Of a DNA stretch of 45,190 nucleotides, positions 34,209 to 44,425 are shown piece by piece. Position 1 is the first letter of the stretch; the number at the start of each line of letters is the position of its first letter. Below the pieces are notes generated by a model, which made no database searches, was not told where the DNA came from, and worked only from the letters and a program-made list of their open reading frames with translations. The translations under genes were made by a program, and so were the position numbers. Source of the DNA: Clostridium sp. (GTDB taxonomy: Bacteria; Bacillota; Clostridia; Clostridiales; Clostridiaceae); assembly GCF_030532265.1 (NCBI RefSeq), contig NZ_JAUNLM010000014.1, forward strand, positions 1 through 45,190, in the 5' to 3' direction.

Positions 34209-35849
34209 TTGGCATATACAGCGTTATATAGAGAGTGGAGACCAAAAACATTTGAAGATGTAGTAGGTCAGGAACATATAACAACAACATTAAAAAATCA
34301 AATATTAAATGATAGAATAGCTCATGCATATCTTTTCTGTGGAACAAGAGGTACTGGTAAGACTTCTACTGCAAAAGTATTTGCAAAGGCATTAAACTGT
34401 TTAAATCTTAAAGATGGTGAGCCTTGTAATGAATGTGATATGTGTAAAAAGATAAATGAAGGGTTAGCAATTGATGTTACAGAATTAGATGCGGCTTCAA
34501 ATAATGGTGTAGATAAAATTAGAGATATTATAGATGATTCTAAATATCCACCACAAGAAGCAAAGTATAAGGTTTATATAATGGATGAGGTTCATATGTT
34601 GTCAACTGGAGCCGTTAATGCATTCCTTAAAACTTTAGAGGAACCCCCATCAAATGTAATATTTATCCTTGCAACAACAGATCCTCAAAAGCTTCCAATA
34701 ACAATTCTTTCAAGATGTCAAAGGTTTGATTTTAAAAGAATAAATAATTCAGAAATAACAGGAAGACTTAGAACTATAGTAGAGAATAAAGGCGTTTTTG
34801 CAGATGATAAAAGTTTAAATCTTATTGCAAGAGTGTCAGATGGTGCTATGAGAGATTCCTTAAGTATATTAGATCAAGCCATTGCTATGGGAGATGGAAA
34901 TGTAGATTATGAAGAGTTAGTATCAATGCTTGGGTTAGTTACAAATGAGTATTTATTTGATTTAACTTCTGCAACTATAGAAAGAAATATAGAAAAAGCT
35001 ATAACTATAATTGACAAAATAGTATTTGCAGGGAAGGATGTATTTTTATTTATAAAAGATTTAATAGCACATTATAGAAATCTTTTAATGATTAAGGTTA
35101 CAAATAACCCAGAAGAAGTTCTTGACATGTCACTTGAAAATATTGCTTTAGTAAAAGAGCAAGGTGATAGAATAAGAGTTGAGGAAATAATGAGAAGCAT
35201 AAGAATTCTTCAAGAAGCAGAGACAAATGCAAAAATGTCAAAGCAAGCAAGATTATATTTAGAACTTGCAATAATTAAGATATGTAAAATAGAATATGAT
35301 ACATCTAATGAAGTAATTCTTAGCAGAATAAATAAATTAGAAGCAGCATTAAAGTCAGGAAAAATTCAAATCGAATCAGTGAATGCTGTTAATTCAAATA
35401 ATATTAGAAGTAAGCAAGTAATAGATAATAGTACATCAAAAGGTGGAAACAATATAAATAAGAAAGATTCTAATAATATATTAGTAGAGGATGAAAATCT
35501 TTCAAATGATGTAACTATTCAATTAGTTAAATCTGCTTGGAAGGATATATTAGAAGAATTTAAAAACAGGAGAGCAATGATAATTTATGCATCAATAACA
35601 ACAGGAAGGCCTATTGATTGCAAAAATGGTGTAATAACTATTCAATATAATGAGCAATATTCATTCAATAAAGATAGATTAGAAAAGCCTGAAAATAATA
35701 AAGTTGTAAATGAGGTTTTCTCTGAGGTTTTAAAAAACAAAGTGAGAGTTCATTTTACTGTTATTGATGAAAACAAAGAAAATTCTGATCCGGAGAAGGT
35801 TTTAACAGATATTATAGGAACTGAGTTTTTAGATATTATTGATGAATAA
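34209..35849 (+). CDS. dnaX: DNA polymerase III subunits gamma/tau
   Basis: This 546-residue clamp-loader ATPase has Walker A GTRGTGKTS near residue 45, a four-cysteine zinc site (CLNLKDGEPCNECDMC), a DEVH Walker B (VYIMDEVHMLS), and the SRC arginine-finger motif (ILSRCQRFDF). A tau-type C-terminal region extends beyond residue 370. The start is a TTG at 34209 with GAGGTGG upstream and MAYTALYREWRP as in relatives. Together with ebfC and recR it forms a classic Firmicutes cluster downstream of the SRP RNA. Confidence 0.95.
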   Translation: MAYTALYREWRPKTFEDVVGQEHITTTLKNQILNDRIAHAYLFCGTRGTGKTSTAKVFAKALNCLNLKDGEPCNECDMCKKINEGLAIDVTELDAASNNGVDKIRDIIDDSKYPPQEAKYKVYIMDEVHMLSTGAVNAFLKTLEEPPSNVIFILATTDPQKLPITILSRCQRFDFKRINNSEITGRLRTIVENKGVFADDKSLNLIARVSDGAMRDSLSILDQAIAMGDGNVDYEELVSMLGLVTNEYLFDLTSATIERNIEKAITIIDKIVFAGKDVFLFIKDLIAHYRNLLMIKVTNNPEEVLDMSLENIALVKEQGDRIRVEEIMRSIRILQEAETNAKMSKQARLYLELAIIKICKIEYDTSNEVILSRINKLEAALKSGKIQIESVNAVNSNNIRSKQVIDNSTSKGGNNINKKDSNNILVEDENLSNDVTIQLVKSAWKDILEEFKNRRAMIIYASITTGRPIDCKNGVITIQYNEQYSFNKDRLEKPENNKVVNEVFSEVLKNKVRVHFTVIDENKENSDPEKVLTDIIGTEFLDIIDE

Positions 35850-35998
35850 AGGCTAATATTAATTGGTACATTATAAAATGAAAAAACATATTTATATATA
35901 GTAGTTATACTATTAAATACTGAGCTTATATGTATAGTAAAGTAAAAGAAAATGCTATATAATTAGATTTAGAATCTATTAATAAGGAGGATATATAT

Positions 35999-36337
35999 AT
36001 GGCAAGAGGTGGATTCCCAGGTGGTATGGGAGGAATGAATAACTTAATGAAACAAGCACAGCAAATGCAAAAGAAAATGGAGCAAATGCAAAAAGAGCTT
36101 GAAGAAAAAGAATTTGTAGCATCAGTTGGAGGCGGAGCTGTAACTGTAACTGCAAATGGTAAAAAAGATATATTATCTATTAACATAAAGCCAGAAGTAG
36201 TAGATGAAGATGACATAGAAATGTTAGAAGATTTAGTACTAAGTGCAGTAAATGAAGCATTAAGAAAAGCAGAACAAGAAACTGCAAGTCAAATGGGTAA
36301 AGTAACTGGTGGATTAAACATACCAGGATTATTCTAA
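35999..36337 (+). CDS. ebfC: YbaB/EbfC-family nucleoid-associated protein
   Basis: This 112-residue DNA-binding protein has a Gly/Met-rich start ([13 protein letters not shown]), a helix with [13 protein letters not shown], and the conserved core [17 protein letters not shown], as in YaaK of Bacillus subtilis. It binds as a dimer and shapes chromosomal DNA. AAGGAGG lies nine bases before the ATG. It is conserved between dnaX and recR. Confidence 0.92.
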   Translation: MARGGFPGGMGGMNNLMKQAQQMQKKMEQMQKELEEKEFVASVGGGAVTVTANGKKDILSINIKPEVVDEDDIEMLEDLVLSAVNEALRKAEQETASQMGKVTGGLNIPGLF

Positions 36338-36353
36338 TTTAAAAAATATATTT

Positions 36354-36381
36354 AAAGCCAGCTTTCAGCTGGCTTTTTATA
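36354..36381 (+). terminator. Terminator or attenuator between ebfC and recR
   Basis: AAAGCCAGCT / AGCTGGCTTT with a TTC loop and a T tail. recR follows 110 bases on, so read-through or a second promoter is needed. Confidence 0.85.
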
Positions 36382-36491
36382 ATTAAATAGAAAAGTTGTT
36401 AAAAGTTAAAAACTGTATTAAACTATAAGATAGTTTTACGTATAGTAATAAAAGTAAAAGTAAAATTATATAATTTTAAGGGGAGATATTT

Positions 36492-37088
36492 ATGGAATTT
36501 TATCCAGTTGCAATAGAAAAATTAATAGAAGAATTTGCTAAATTACCTAGTATAGGTAAAAAAACAGCGCAAAGATTAACTCTTCATGTATTAAATTTAC
36601 CTGAAGATGAGGTTAGGGAATTTGCTGATGCTTTAGTTAAGGCTAGAGGAACTATTAAATATTGTTCAGTTTGTGGGAATTTTACAGATTCAGATCCTTG
36701 TGCAATATGCAGTAATCCAAGTAGAGATAAGAGTACTATATGTGTAGTAGAACAGCCTAAAGATATTATGACAATGGAGAAGGTTAAAGAATATAATGGT
36801 CTTTATCATGTACTTCATGGAAATTTATCACCTATGCAAGGAAGAGGTCCTCAAGATATTAGGATAAGGGAATTAGTTTCAAGAATGAGAGAAGAAATTA
36901 AAGAAGTTATTATAGCAACAAATCCTAATATAGAAGGTGAAGCAACAGCTATGTATATAGCTAAAATACTTAAACCGTTAGATGTAAAGGTAACAAGAAT
37001 TGCTGCCGGGATACCTGTTGGTGGAGATTTAGAATACGCAGATGAAGTTACACTTTCAAAAGCATTACAAGGAAGAACTCAAATATAA
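36492..37088 (+). CDS. recR: Recombination mediator protein
   Basis: This 198-residue RecR helps load RecA with RecO. It has an N-terminal helix-hairpin-helix ([17 protein letters not shown]), a four-cysteine zinc finger ([16 protein letters not shown]) and a Toprim domain (CVVEQPKDI to the [16 protein letters not shown] block). Length and order are standard. GGGGAG lies before the ATG. Confidence 0.95.
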   Translation: MEFYPVAIEKLIEEFAKLPSIGKKTAQRLTLHVLNLPEDEVREFADALVKARGTIKYCSVCGNFTDSDPCAICSNPSRDKSTICVVEQPKDIMTMEKVKEYNGLYHVLHGNLSPMQGRGPQDIRIRELVSRMREEIKEVIIATNPNIEGEATAMYIAKILKPLDVKVTRIAAGIPVGGDLEYADEVTLSKALQGRTQI

Positions 37089-37094
37089 AAAAAG

Positions 37095-37114
37095 AAGGGC
37101 TCATTAGAGCCCTT
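37095..37114 (+). terminator. Hairpin after recR
   Basis: AAGGGCTC-ATTA-GAGCCCTT lies just after the recR stop; the tail is AATATA rather than T, so it may be a weak terminator. Confidence 0.6.
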
Positions 37115-37352
37115 AATATAGATGGGAGTTAGAAGTTTTGTTTGAGAATGAGTGAAAAGCTTCTTATGATAACAATGTATGATTATTTTAAGAATGTGTT
37201 ACTTAAAATTTAAAATTAGTTTCTTATTTATGTATTAATATTATAAAATTTGTCCATTATTATGAATAATAGAAATTAATAATAGAATAGTTATAAATAG
37301 AAAAAAACTTATGTATATATAAAATAAGATTTAAAATAAAGAAGGTGAGATT

Positions 37353-37601
37353 ATGGATATTGAATTAATTATCTATGGAATAATAGGAATTATAATATTA
37401 TATGTTCTTTTAAAATTATTAAAATGGCCAATTAAGTTACTATTAAATGGGATATGTGGAGTAATATTGTTGTATATTATTAATTTAATAGGAGTAAACT
37501 TTGGTATACATATTGGGATTAATATTATAACTGCACTTATTGCTGGAATATTTGGAATACCAGGAGTTATAGCTATAATATTATTTCAGATGTTTTTATA
37601 A
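37353..37601 (+). CDS. bofA: BofA-family membrane protein
   Basis: This 82-residue protein is almost all hydrophobic, with two or three membrane segments and the family's C-terminal block (NIITALIAGIFGIPGVIAI). BofA tethers and inhibits the SpoIVFB protease that processes pro-sigma-K late in sporulation. Position after recR is conserved with Bacillus. GAAGGTGAG precedes the ATG. Its presence fits a spore-forming host. Confidence 0.85.
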   Translation: MDIELIIYGIIGIIILYVLLKLLKWPIKLLLNGICGVILLYIINLIGVNFGIHIGINIITALIAGIFGIPGVIAIILFQMFL

Positions 37602-37647
37602 AAATAAGTCATTTATCAATAATAATTTGATAAATGACTTATTTTTA
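37601..37647. terminator. Bidirectional terminator between bofA and glutaminase
   Basis: AAAATAAGTCATTTATCAA / TTTGATAAATGACTTATTTT is a long stem between two convergent genes, with T on either side. Confidence 0.9.
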
Positions 37648-37663
37648 TATAATGAAATATAAA

Positions 37664-38596
37664 CTATCTAAATATATCTAATTCTAATTTATCTGTTATA
37701 TCTTTAAGCAATTTTATGCTAGCAATACTATTTCCGTATTTATCAAGAGCAGGACTGAATAAACCTATACCACATTTACTAGGAACTGATGATATAATAC
37801 CACCACCAACACCACTTTTTGAAGGAACACCAACATGAACAGAAAATGTTCCAGATTCATCGTATAACCCACAAGTAGTCATTAATGATTTAACAACAGT
37901 AGCTGTTTCTATTGAAAATAATCTTTCATTATTCCAAGGCATAACACCTTCATTTGCAAGTACTGCACCCATTCTAGCTAAGCCTTTTGCAGTTACAAGC
38001 ATAGAACATTGTCTAAAGTAAGAATCTAATATATCAGGTATATCACCTTTAATCATATTATTTCCTTTCATATAATAAGCAAGAGATCTATTAACATCCC
38101 CAGTAGCTTTTTCAGATAAATAAATTTCAGTATTTAATTCAATTTCATCATCATCCATTATTTTTTTAAAGAAATCTAATATTCTCCTTGATCTTTCTTC
38201 TGAATTTTTACCTTTAATAAGAGAATTTACTTTAATTGCGCCAGCGTTTATAAATGGATTAGTTGGTTTATTTCTATGATTTATTTGCATATTCATAATA
38301 GAATTGAATGCAAACCCAGTTGGTTCTGTACCAACTTCATTAAATACATTTTCAATTCCGTTATCCAATATAGCAAGTATTAAGGCTGGAACCTTAGAAA
38401 TACTTTCTATTGCAAATCTTACTTCACATTCACCTGCTGAATATTCTCTATTATTTTCTAGATTATAGATTGAAATACCTAGTTGATTAGGATTAACTTC
38501 TGCAAGAGCTGGTATATATGTAGCGACATGTCCATCTTCAATATATATTTTATTTTTTTCTATTAAGTAGTTTAAGTTTACTTTATTTATATTCAT
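37664..38596 (-). CDS. glsA: Glutaminase
   Basis: This 310-residue enzyme hydrolyses glutamine to glutamate and ammonia. The beta-lactamase-like active site S65-I-S-K68 is present, with the conserved FNSIMNMQ, NPFINAGAI and SGVGGGI blocks. Length is normal for the family. GAGGTGA precedes the ATG on the minus strand. Near the gadC-type antiporter, its ammonia and glutamate could serve acid resistance. Confidence 0.93.
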   Translation of the reverse strand: MNINKVNLNYLIEKNKIYIEDGHVATYIPALAEVNPNQLGISIYNLENNREYSAGECEVRFAIESISKVPALILAILDNGIENVFNEVGTEPTGFAFNSIMNMQINHRNKPTNPFINAGAIKVNSLIKGKNSEERSRRILDFFKKIMDDDEIELNTEIYLSEKATGDVNRSLAYYMKGNNMIKGDIPDILDSYFRQCSMLVTAKGLARMGAVLANEGVMPWNNERLFSIETATVVKSLMTTCGLYDESGTFSVHVGVPSKSGVGGGIISSVPSKCGIGLFSPALDKYGNSIASIKLLKDITDKLELDIFR

Positions 38597-38898
38597 AAAT
38601 TCACCTCATTTTTAATTTATTTTCGTCTATTATTTGGCGTATAGCTAAAGCATATCACTGTAAAATTATCTATTCAATTAACTTAAAATGAATATTTATA
38701 TGGTTATTTAAAATAAAGTAAACGAATGATTTATAAATAATTAATTTTTAAATATTTAAAACCTAATTAATTTAAGCATGATTTGTTTTTATATATAGCA
38801 ATTAAGAATTTGTTAAGAATTTAATAAGAAATAATAATGTTTTATATTAAGAAGTTACATTTATAATTTTATTATAGAAAAGTTAGGGAGGTTACTAA
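38597..38898. other. Divergent promoter region between glsA and ABC exporter
   Basis: No gene is seen in these 302 AT-rich bases. They must hold the promoters of both flanking genes. The plus-strand candidate is given separately; I could not fix the glsA promoter. Confidence 0.6.
38810..38838 (+). promoter_or_regulatory. Promoter candidate for the ABC exporter operon
   Basis: TTGTTA, a 17-base spacer and AATAAT lie about 60 bases before the ATPase gene. Confidence 0.45.
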
Positions 38899-39813
38899 AT
38901 GAATGTTTTAGAGGTTAAAAATCTTAAAAAAGTAATCGGAAGACGTGAAATAATAAAAAATTTAAATTTTGAGGTAAAAGAGGGAGAAATATATGGTTTC
39001 TTAGGTCCAAATGGAGCTGGTAAAACAACAACTATAAGAATGTTAGTAGGACTTATAAAACCTACTTCTGGAGAAGTTAAAATATGTGGAGAAGATTTAT
39101 TTAAAAATAAAGAAAAAGCTTTAAAAGATGTTGGAGCAGTTGTTGAAAATCCTGAACTTTATAAATATCTTTCAGGAAGAGAAAACTTAATGCAAATTGC
39201 AAGAATAAGAAATGTAAAAAAAGAAGAAGTTAATGAGCTTATAAAACTTGTTGGGTTAGAACATAGGATTAATGATAAAGTTAAAAAATATTCTTTAGGA
39301 ATGAAACAAAGACTTGGGCTTGCAGCAGCGCTTATAGGAAATCCAAGGTTATTAATATTAGATGAACCTACAAATGGATTAGACCCATCAGGAATTATAG
39401 ATTTTAGAGAAATAGTAAAAAAAGCAGCAAGAGAAAGAGGTATGGCTGTATTTATATCCTCTCATATATTAAGTGAGGTTCAACAATTATGTGATACTGT
39501 TGCATTTATAAATGATGGGGTCATAAAAGCTGTTGAAAATATGGAGGATGCAGTAACTGGAACAGAAAAAGAGAGTATAACATTAATTATTAATAATGAT
39601 CAAAATAAAGTTTGTGAAATACTTTCAAGACAACCTTTTGTAATAACTTCAACTATATTAGATTCTAGAATAAATGTTGTTATACACTCAGGAACAACTC
39701 CTGAGCTTATTAAAACATTAGTTAATGAAAAAATATCGATAGAAGAAGTTTATAAAAATAGGGAAGGTTTAGAGCAAAGATATATGGAACTTGTTGAAGG
39801 AGGTATAAGATAA
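38899..39813 (+). CDS. BcrA-type ABC transporter ATPase
   Basis: This 304-residue ATPase has Walker A GPNGAGKT (residues ~35-42), signature YSLGMKQRLGLA, Walker B LLILDEPTNGLDP and the switch block FISSHILSEV. It belongs to the ABC-2-linked drug/peptide group (BcrA-like). GGGAGG lies upstream. The stop overlaps the start of the permease gene by one base (TAATG), so both are made together. Export of an antimicrobial peptide or lipid-targeting drug is the usual role; the substrate is not known. Confidence 0.9.
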   Translation: MNVLEVKNLKKVIGRREIIKNLNFEVKEGEIYGFLGPNGAGKTTTIRMLVGLIKPTSGEVKICGEDLFKNKEKALKDVGAVVENPELYKYLSGRENLMQIARIRNVKKEEVNELIKLVGLEHRINDKVKKYSLGMKQRLGLAAALIGNPRLLILDEPTNGLDPSGIIDFREIVKKAARERGMAVFISSHILSEVQQLCDTVAFINDGVIKAVENMEDAVTGTEKESITLIINNDQNKVCEILSRQPFVITSTILDSRINVVIHSGTTPELIKTLVNEKISIEEVYKNREGLEQRYMELVEGGIR

Positions 39814-41081
39814 TGTTATTTACCTTAATTAAGAATGAGTTAATTAAAATACTTAAAAGAGGAAAAACTTGGGTTGTATTTGGATTATTTTGCTTAGCAA
39901 TGATTGGATTAGTTACTGTTCATAAGATAAGTGCAAATGATATGGAACACTGGAGATCTCCTCAAGGTCAAATAGAAATGATAGATAATAATTTAAAATG
40001 GCAAAAGGAGGAACTTAAAAATTCAACAAATAGTTTAAATGAACTTAAATCTAAAAATGAAAGTAAAGATGTTATAAAATCACAAGAAGAACATATTTTA
40101 TATCTTAAAGGTGAAATTAAAAGATTAGAAGATGATAGAAAACTTCAGGAACAATTATTAAGTGGTGAGAAAACAATTGATTGGAGAGATTCATTAAGGT
40201 CTGATATAAAAGAACTAAAAAATAGCATAAATAGTATGGAACTACATGAAGAAAATAAGGCACATATAGAAGATTTAAAAAGAGAAATAGAAAAAAAGCA
40301 ATATTTTTTAGATAACAATATTAAACCAATAGAACAATGGGAGTTTTATCCTGGCAATTTAGCTATTCAAGGAATGATGATATTAGGAATGGTTATATTA
40401 GTTTCTGGTATAGCTGTATTTATGAGTGATATAGTTTCAGGAGAATTTACTCCAGCAACAGTTAAATTTTTATTGGTTCAACCTATATCAAGAGCAAAAG
40501 TTATATTATCAAAATTTATAGCGGTAATAATAACTGTTGTTTCAATGATATGTGGTGTAGAACTTGCAACGTTTGGAATTGTTGGTGCAATTACAGGATT
40601 TGCTGATTTAAAAATGCCGGTTCAACTTGGCGTTAAATACCAAATAAATCAAGAAGTATTCTTAAGAGATGGATTTAAGCAGTTAGAGAAAGTTATAGGT
40701 TCAGGATATCAATCAACTATGGGAGATTTTGTTCTTAAGAGTTTCTTATTGCAAGTTTTATTTATAATAACTTGTTGTGCATTTATATTTATGATATCAG
40801 CTATATTTAAGAGTAGTATGATAACAATGGCAGTTTCAGTAATTATATCAGTTTCAGCAACTGTATTGCCTATGGTAAGTGAAAAATTTTCTGAAATTGC
40901 ACAATATATTTTCTTAAATTATGGCAATACTCCAAGTATTATAAGTGGAGATATAGCATTTAATTATCATAGTAATATATATTTTACACCTAAGTTAGGA
41001 ATAATAATAATGATAATAACAATTGTTATTTCTTATATTGTATCTCACATTGTATTTAGTAGAAGAGATATGTTGATGTAA
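39813..41081 (+). CDS. ABC-2 type exporter permease with long extracytoplasmic coiled coil
   Basis: This 422-residue membrane protein has one N-terminal membrane segment (about 19-37), then a charged coiled coil of roughly 130 residues (about 50-175), then five membrane segments (after GNLAIQGMMILG). The arrangement fits BcrB/NatB-like ABC-2 permeases, in which an outer domain may sense ligand. It is translationally coupled to the ATPase. No regulator gene is adjacent. Confidence 0.83.
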   Translation: MLFTLIKNELIKILKRGKTWVVFGLFCLAMIGLVTVHKISANDMEHWRSPQGQIEMIDNNLKWQKEELKNSTNSLNELKSKNESKDVIKSQEEHILYLKGEIKRLEDDRKLQEQLLSGEKTIDWRDSLRSDIKELKNSINSMELHEENKAHIEDLKREIEKKQYFLDNNIKPIEQWEFYPGNLAIQGMMILGMVILVSGIAVFMSDIVSGEFTPATVKFLLVQPISRAKVILSKFIAVIITVVSMICGVELATFGIVGAITGFADLKMPVQLGVKYQINQEVFLRDGFKQLEKVIGSGYQSTMGDFVLKSFLLQVLFIITCCAFIFMISAIFKSSMITMAVSVIISVSATVLPMVSEKFSEIAQYIFLNYGNTPSIISGDIAFNYHSNIYFTPKLGIIIMIITIVISYIVSHIVFSRRDMLM

Positions 41082-41089
41082 CTATGAAA

Positions 41090-41117
41090 AGAACAAGGTC
41101 AAAAAAAACCTTGTTCT
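41090..41117 (+). terminator. Terminator after the ABC exporter operon
   Basis: AGAACAAGG / CCTTGTTCT encloses an A-rich loop; T-rich sequence follows after a short gap. Confidence 0.65.
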
Positions 41118-41226
41118 ATATTACGTTTACATTTTTTTTTAGTATTTACATATTTAATTAAAAAATATATAATAAATTCTGCTAATTTATTAACGATGTG
41201 AATTGAATTAAAAAGGAGATGATTAA

Positions 41227-42318
41227 ATGCTTAAAATTATGAGAGCACCTTCAAGATACGTTCAAGGTGAAAATGCAATTTTAGAATTAAAAAATCATGT
41301 AGAAACATTAGGAAAATCTTTTCTTATTGTAGCTGATTCATTTGTTATGAATATGATGAAAGAAACTATTGAAAAGTGTTTTGAAAATAGTGAAAAAAAT
41401 ATTTTCTTTGAACTTTTTAATGGTCAAAGTACTAAGAAAGAAATTGAAAGACTACAAGATGTTATAAAAAGCAATAATTGTGATGCAATAATAGGTATCG
41501 GAGGAGGAAAAACTTTTGATACTGTTAAAGCAGTTGGACATTTTGAAGAAATACCAGTTGTTATAATACCAACAATAGCAGCAACAGATTCTCCTTGTAC
41601 TGCACTTTCAGTTGTGTACAAAGAAGATGGCGAATTTAGTCAATATTTATTCTATCCAAAGAATCCAGATCTTGTATTAGTTGATAGTAAAATTATCTCT
41701 AAGGCTCCAGTTAGATTTTTCGTTGCAGGAATGGGAGATGCACTTGCAACTTTCTTTGAAGCAAGAACTTGTTTAAATGCTAAGTCACCTAACCTTGTTT
41801 CAGGTGCAGTATCTCAAGCAGGTTATGCACTTGCAAAACTTTGTTATGAAATATTATTAGATTATGGATTAAAAGCTAAATTAGCTGTTGAAAATTCAGT
41901 ATCTACTCCTGCTGTTGAAAAAGTTTTAGAAGCATCAACTTATTTAAGTGGAGTTGGAGCAGAAAATGGTGGTCTTGCTGCAGCACACTCAATATATAAT
42001 GGATTTACAGTTCTTGAAGAATGTGAAAAGTATATGCACGGAGAAATAGTTGCATTTGGTACATTAGTACAATTAATATTAGAAGATAGACCTATGGAAG
42101 AAATAGAAGAGGTTATAAACTTCTGTTTAGATGTAAATCTTCCAATAACTCTTAAGCAAATTGGATTAAAAGAAGTTAATAAAGATGACATAATGAAAGT
42201 TGCAGTTGCAGCTTGTGCTGAAGGTGAAACTATACATAATACTCTAGGTGGAGTTAAAGTTGAAGAAGTATTTAATGCTATACTTACAGCTAACTCATTA
42301 GGAGAACAATACATATAA
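41227..42318 (+). CDS. gldA: Glycerol dehydrogenase
   Basis: This 363-residue iron/zinc-type alcohol dehydrogenase oxidises glycerol to dihydroxyacetone with NAD+. It has the NAD-binding GIGGGKTFDTVKA, a TIAATDSPCTALSV block, and the metal ligands of the family: Asp in GMGDALATFFEA, and His in AAHSIYNGFT and YMHGE. Length matches GldA. AAAGGAG precedes the ATG, with its own terminator after it, so it is probably single. Confidence 0.93.
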   Translation: MLKIMRAPSRYVQGENAILELKNHVETLGKSFLIVADSFVMNMMKETIEKCFENSEKNIFFELFNGQSTKKEIERLQDVIKSNNCDAIIGIGGGKTFDTVKAVGHFEEIPVVIIPTIAATDSPCTALSVVYKEDGEFSQYLFYPKNPDLVLVDSKIISKAPVRFFVAGMGDALATFFEARTCLNAKSPNLVSGAVSQAGYALAKLCYEILLDYGLKAKLAVENSVSTPAVEKVLEASTYLSGVGAENGGLAAAHSIYNGFTVLEECEKYMHGEIVAFGTLVQLILEDRPMEEIEEVINFCLDVNLPITLKQIGLKEVNKDDIMKVAVAACAEGETIHNTLGGVKVEEVFNAILTANSLGEQYI

Positions 42319-42334
42319 AAATTTATAACATAAA

Positions 42335-42375
42335 TAAAAATAACGTAGAAATTTAATTTCTACGTTATTTTTATT
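42335..42375 (+). terminator. Terminator after gldA
   Basis: AAATAACGTAGAAA / TTTCTACGTTATTT followed by a T run. Confidence 0.9.
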
Positions 42376-42496
42376 TATGTTAAATTTATATGTTTTAATT
42401 TAAAAATAAAGTTATAATTAATAGTATAAATTATTTATAATATAATTTATTTAAATATAATATAAATTTAAATTTAAAATATAGGGGGAATATTTA

Positions 42497-42673
42497 ATGG
42501 CAGCAGGAGTTGGAGTTAATTGTTTAGAATGTCCGGAAAAAAAGAATGGTAATTGCAAAGGAAATGACTTACAATGTGTGTGTTTTAAATGTCCAAGAAA
42601 GTTAAGTGAATGTATAATAACAAAGTATTGTAGGGAAACTGAATCTGTACTGTACTTTAATGAAGAATATTAA
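42497..42673 (+). CDS. Small cysteine-rich protein (8 Cys), unknown
   Basis: A 58-residue protein from the ATG at 42497, with GGGGGA eight bases upstream. It has eight cysteines (9, 12, 20, 27, 29, 32, 39, 45) in CLECP and CVCFKCP patterns that suggest bound Zn2+ or an iron-sulfur cluster. The CxCxxCP core recalls the DUF2769 family of small Cys-rich proteins; I am not certain. It ends 20 bases before the carboxypeptidase gene and may share its transcript. Confidence 0.7.
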   Translation: MAAGVGVNCLECPEKKNGNCKGNDLQCVCFKCPRKLSECIITKYCRETESVLYFNEEY

Positions 42674-42693
42674 AATAAGGAGATTTTGGGGCA

Positions 42694-44190
42694 ATGAGAG
42701 AAGAAAAATTAAAAGAATTAAAAGAGTATATTAAAAATATACAAAAAACAATAGGGGCTTTAGAGATTATTTATTGGGATATGCAAACTAAAATGCCTAA
42801 GAAGGCCATAGAGCAAAGATCAGAGATAATTGAACATTTATCAGGTGAAGTATTTAAAATGACAACATCAGATAATATGGAAAAGTTATTAAGCTATTTT
42901 GATAAAAATGTGGAAGGCTTAAATGAAATTGATAAGGCTATAATTAAAAATGCAAGAAAAGAGTATAATGAAACAAAGAAGATTCCGGAAGATAGATATA
43001 GAAAATTTGTGGTGGCTCAAGCACTTTCTCAAAATGCATGGGAAGAAGCTAAAGAAAAGAAGGATTTTGAAATATTTAAACCACATTTAAAGAATATAAT
43101 AGATTTTCAAAAAGAATTTATAGAGTATTTAGGATACAAAGATAATAAGTATGATACGTTATTAAATAAATATGAAGAAGGTTTAACTGTTAATAAACTT
43201 GATAAAGTTTTTGGAGAACTTAAAGAAGGAATATTAAATATACTTGAAAAAATAAATTCTAGTGGAAAGATAATAGATAAAAGTTTTTTATTAGGGGAAT
43301 TTAATAAAAATTCTCAAGAAAAGATATCAAAGTTTATATTAAATAAGATGGGATATGATTTTGAAGCTGGAAGATTAGATGAAAGTATGCATCCTTTTAC
43401 AACTAGCTTTGGGAACAAGGATGTAAGAATAACAACAAATTATAATATACCTGATTTTACATCAGCATTATTTAGTTGTATACATGAAGGTGGTCATGGA
43501 ATATATGATCAAGATATTCCAGATGAATTTCAAAAAACAGGATTAGATACAGCTCTTTCAATGAGTATTCATGAATCACAATCAAGATTTTATGAAAATA
43601 TTATAGGAAGAAGTAAGGAATTTTGGGAGTACTTTTTACCGTTTGTAAAATATGAGTTTGAACAATTTAAAGATATAAGTTTAGATAAATTTTATGAAGC
43701 TATAAATTATGTAAAGCCTTCTCTTATAAGAACAGAAGCAGATGAATTAACATATAGTCTGCATATAATAATAAGATATGAAATTGAGAAGGCGCTTATA
43801 AATGGAAATCTAGATATAGATGATGTAAAAGAAGAATGGAATAAAAAATACAAAGAGTACTTAGGAGTAGAACCATCAAATGATAGTGAAGGAATATTAC
43901 AAGATGTTCATTGGTCAGATGGTTCATTTGGATATTTTCCAAGTTATGCATTAGGGAATTTGTATGGAGCTCAAATATTAGAAGTTATGAAAAAAGATTA
44001 TAAATCTATGTATGATGATATAAGAATGGGAAACTTATATGGAATTCATAATTGGTTAAATGAGAATATTCATAAGTATGCTAGTTTATATTCACCTAGT
44101 GAAATAATATTAAAAGTTAGTGGAGAAGAATTAAATCCTAAATATTTTATAAAATATTTAGAAAATAAGTATTTAGAAATATATAAATAA
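42694..44190 (+). CDS. M32-family metallocarboxypeptidase
   Basis: This 498-residue peptidase has the M32 zinc motif H264-E-G-G-H268 (HExxH), an MSIHESQSRFYEN block supplying the third ligand, and family blocks near the end (DVHWSDGSFGYFPSYALGNL). It removes C-terminal residues from peptides in the cytoplasm. Length is typical of the family (Thermus carboxypeptidase 1). AAGGAG precedes the ATG. Confidence 0.93.
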   Translation: MREEKLKELKEYIKNIQKTIGALEIIYWDMQTKMPKKAIEQRSEIIEHLSGEVFKMTTSDNMEKLLSYFDKNVEGLNEIDKAIIKNARKEYNETKKIPEDRYRKFVVAQALSQNAWEEAKEKKDFEIFKPHLKNIIDFQKEFIEYLGYKDNKYDTLLNKYEEGLTVNKLDKVFGELKEGILNILEKINSSGKIIDKSFLLGEFNKNSQEKISKFILNKMGYDFEAGRLDESMHPFTTSFGNKDVRITTNYNIPDFTSALFSCIHEGGHGIYDQDIPDEFQKTGLDTALSMSIHESQSRFYENIIGRSKEFWEYFLPFVKYEFEQFKDISLDKFYEAINYVKPSLIRTEADELTYSLHIIIRYEIEKALINGNLDIDDVKEEWNKKYKEYLGVEPSNDSEGILQDVHWSDGSFGYFPSYALGNLYGAQILEVMKKDYKSMYDDIRMGNLYGIHNWLNENIHKYASLYSPSEIILKVSGEELNPKYFIKYLENKYLEIYK

Positions 44191-44204
44191 ATAAGTTAAA
44201 ACTT

Positions 44205-44246
44205 AAAGCAGTATTTTGTAAAAATAAAAAATACTGCTTTATTTTT
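44205..44246 (+). terminator. Terminator after the carboxypeptidase
   Basis: AAAGCAGTATTTT / AAAATACTGCTTT followed by ATTTTTG. Confidence 0.9.
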
Positions 44247-44425
44247 GTTTAAATTACAGTAAATTAATAAATTATATAAAAAAATATTCAATTTAACTTA
44301 ACAAAATATAAACAAGTAAACAAATTAGTAAGAAAGTTATAGAATATGTGTATATAAATTGATAAAAGTAACAAATTTTAATAATTAGTAATTAATTGCA
44401 TAAAAAAAGTTTTTACAGACCTTTT

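Noticed and set aside
41940-42314. A 124-codon minus-strand open frame inside gldA
   Set aside because: It overlaps a well-supported gene over its whole length and has shadow-like composition.
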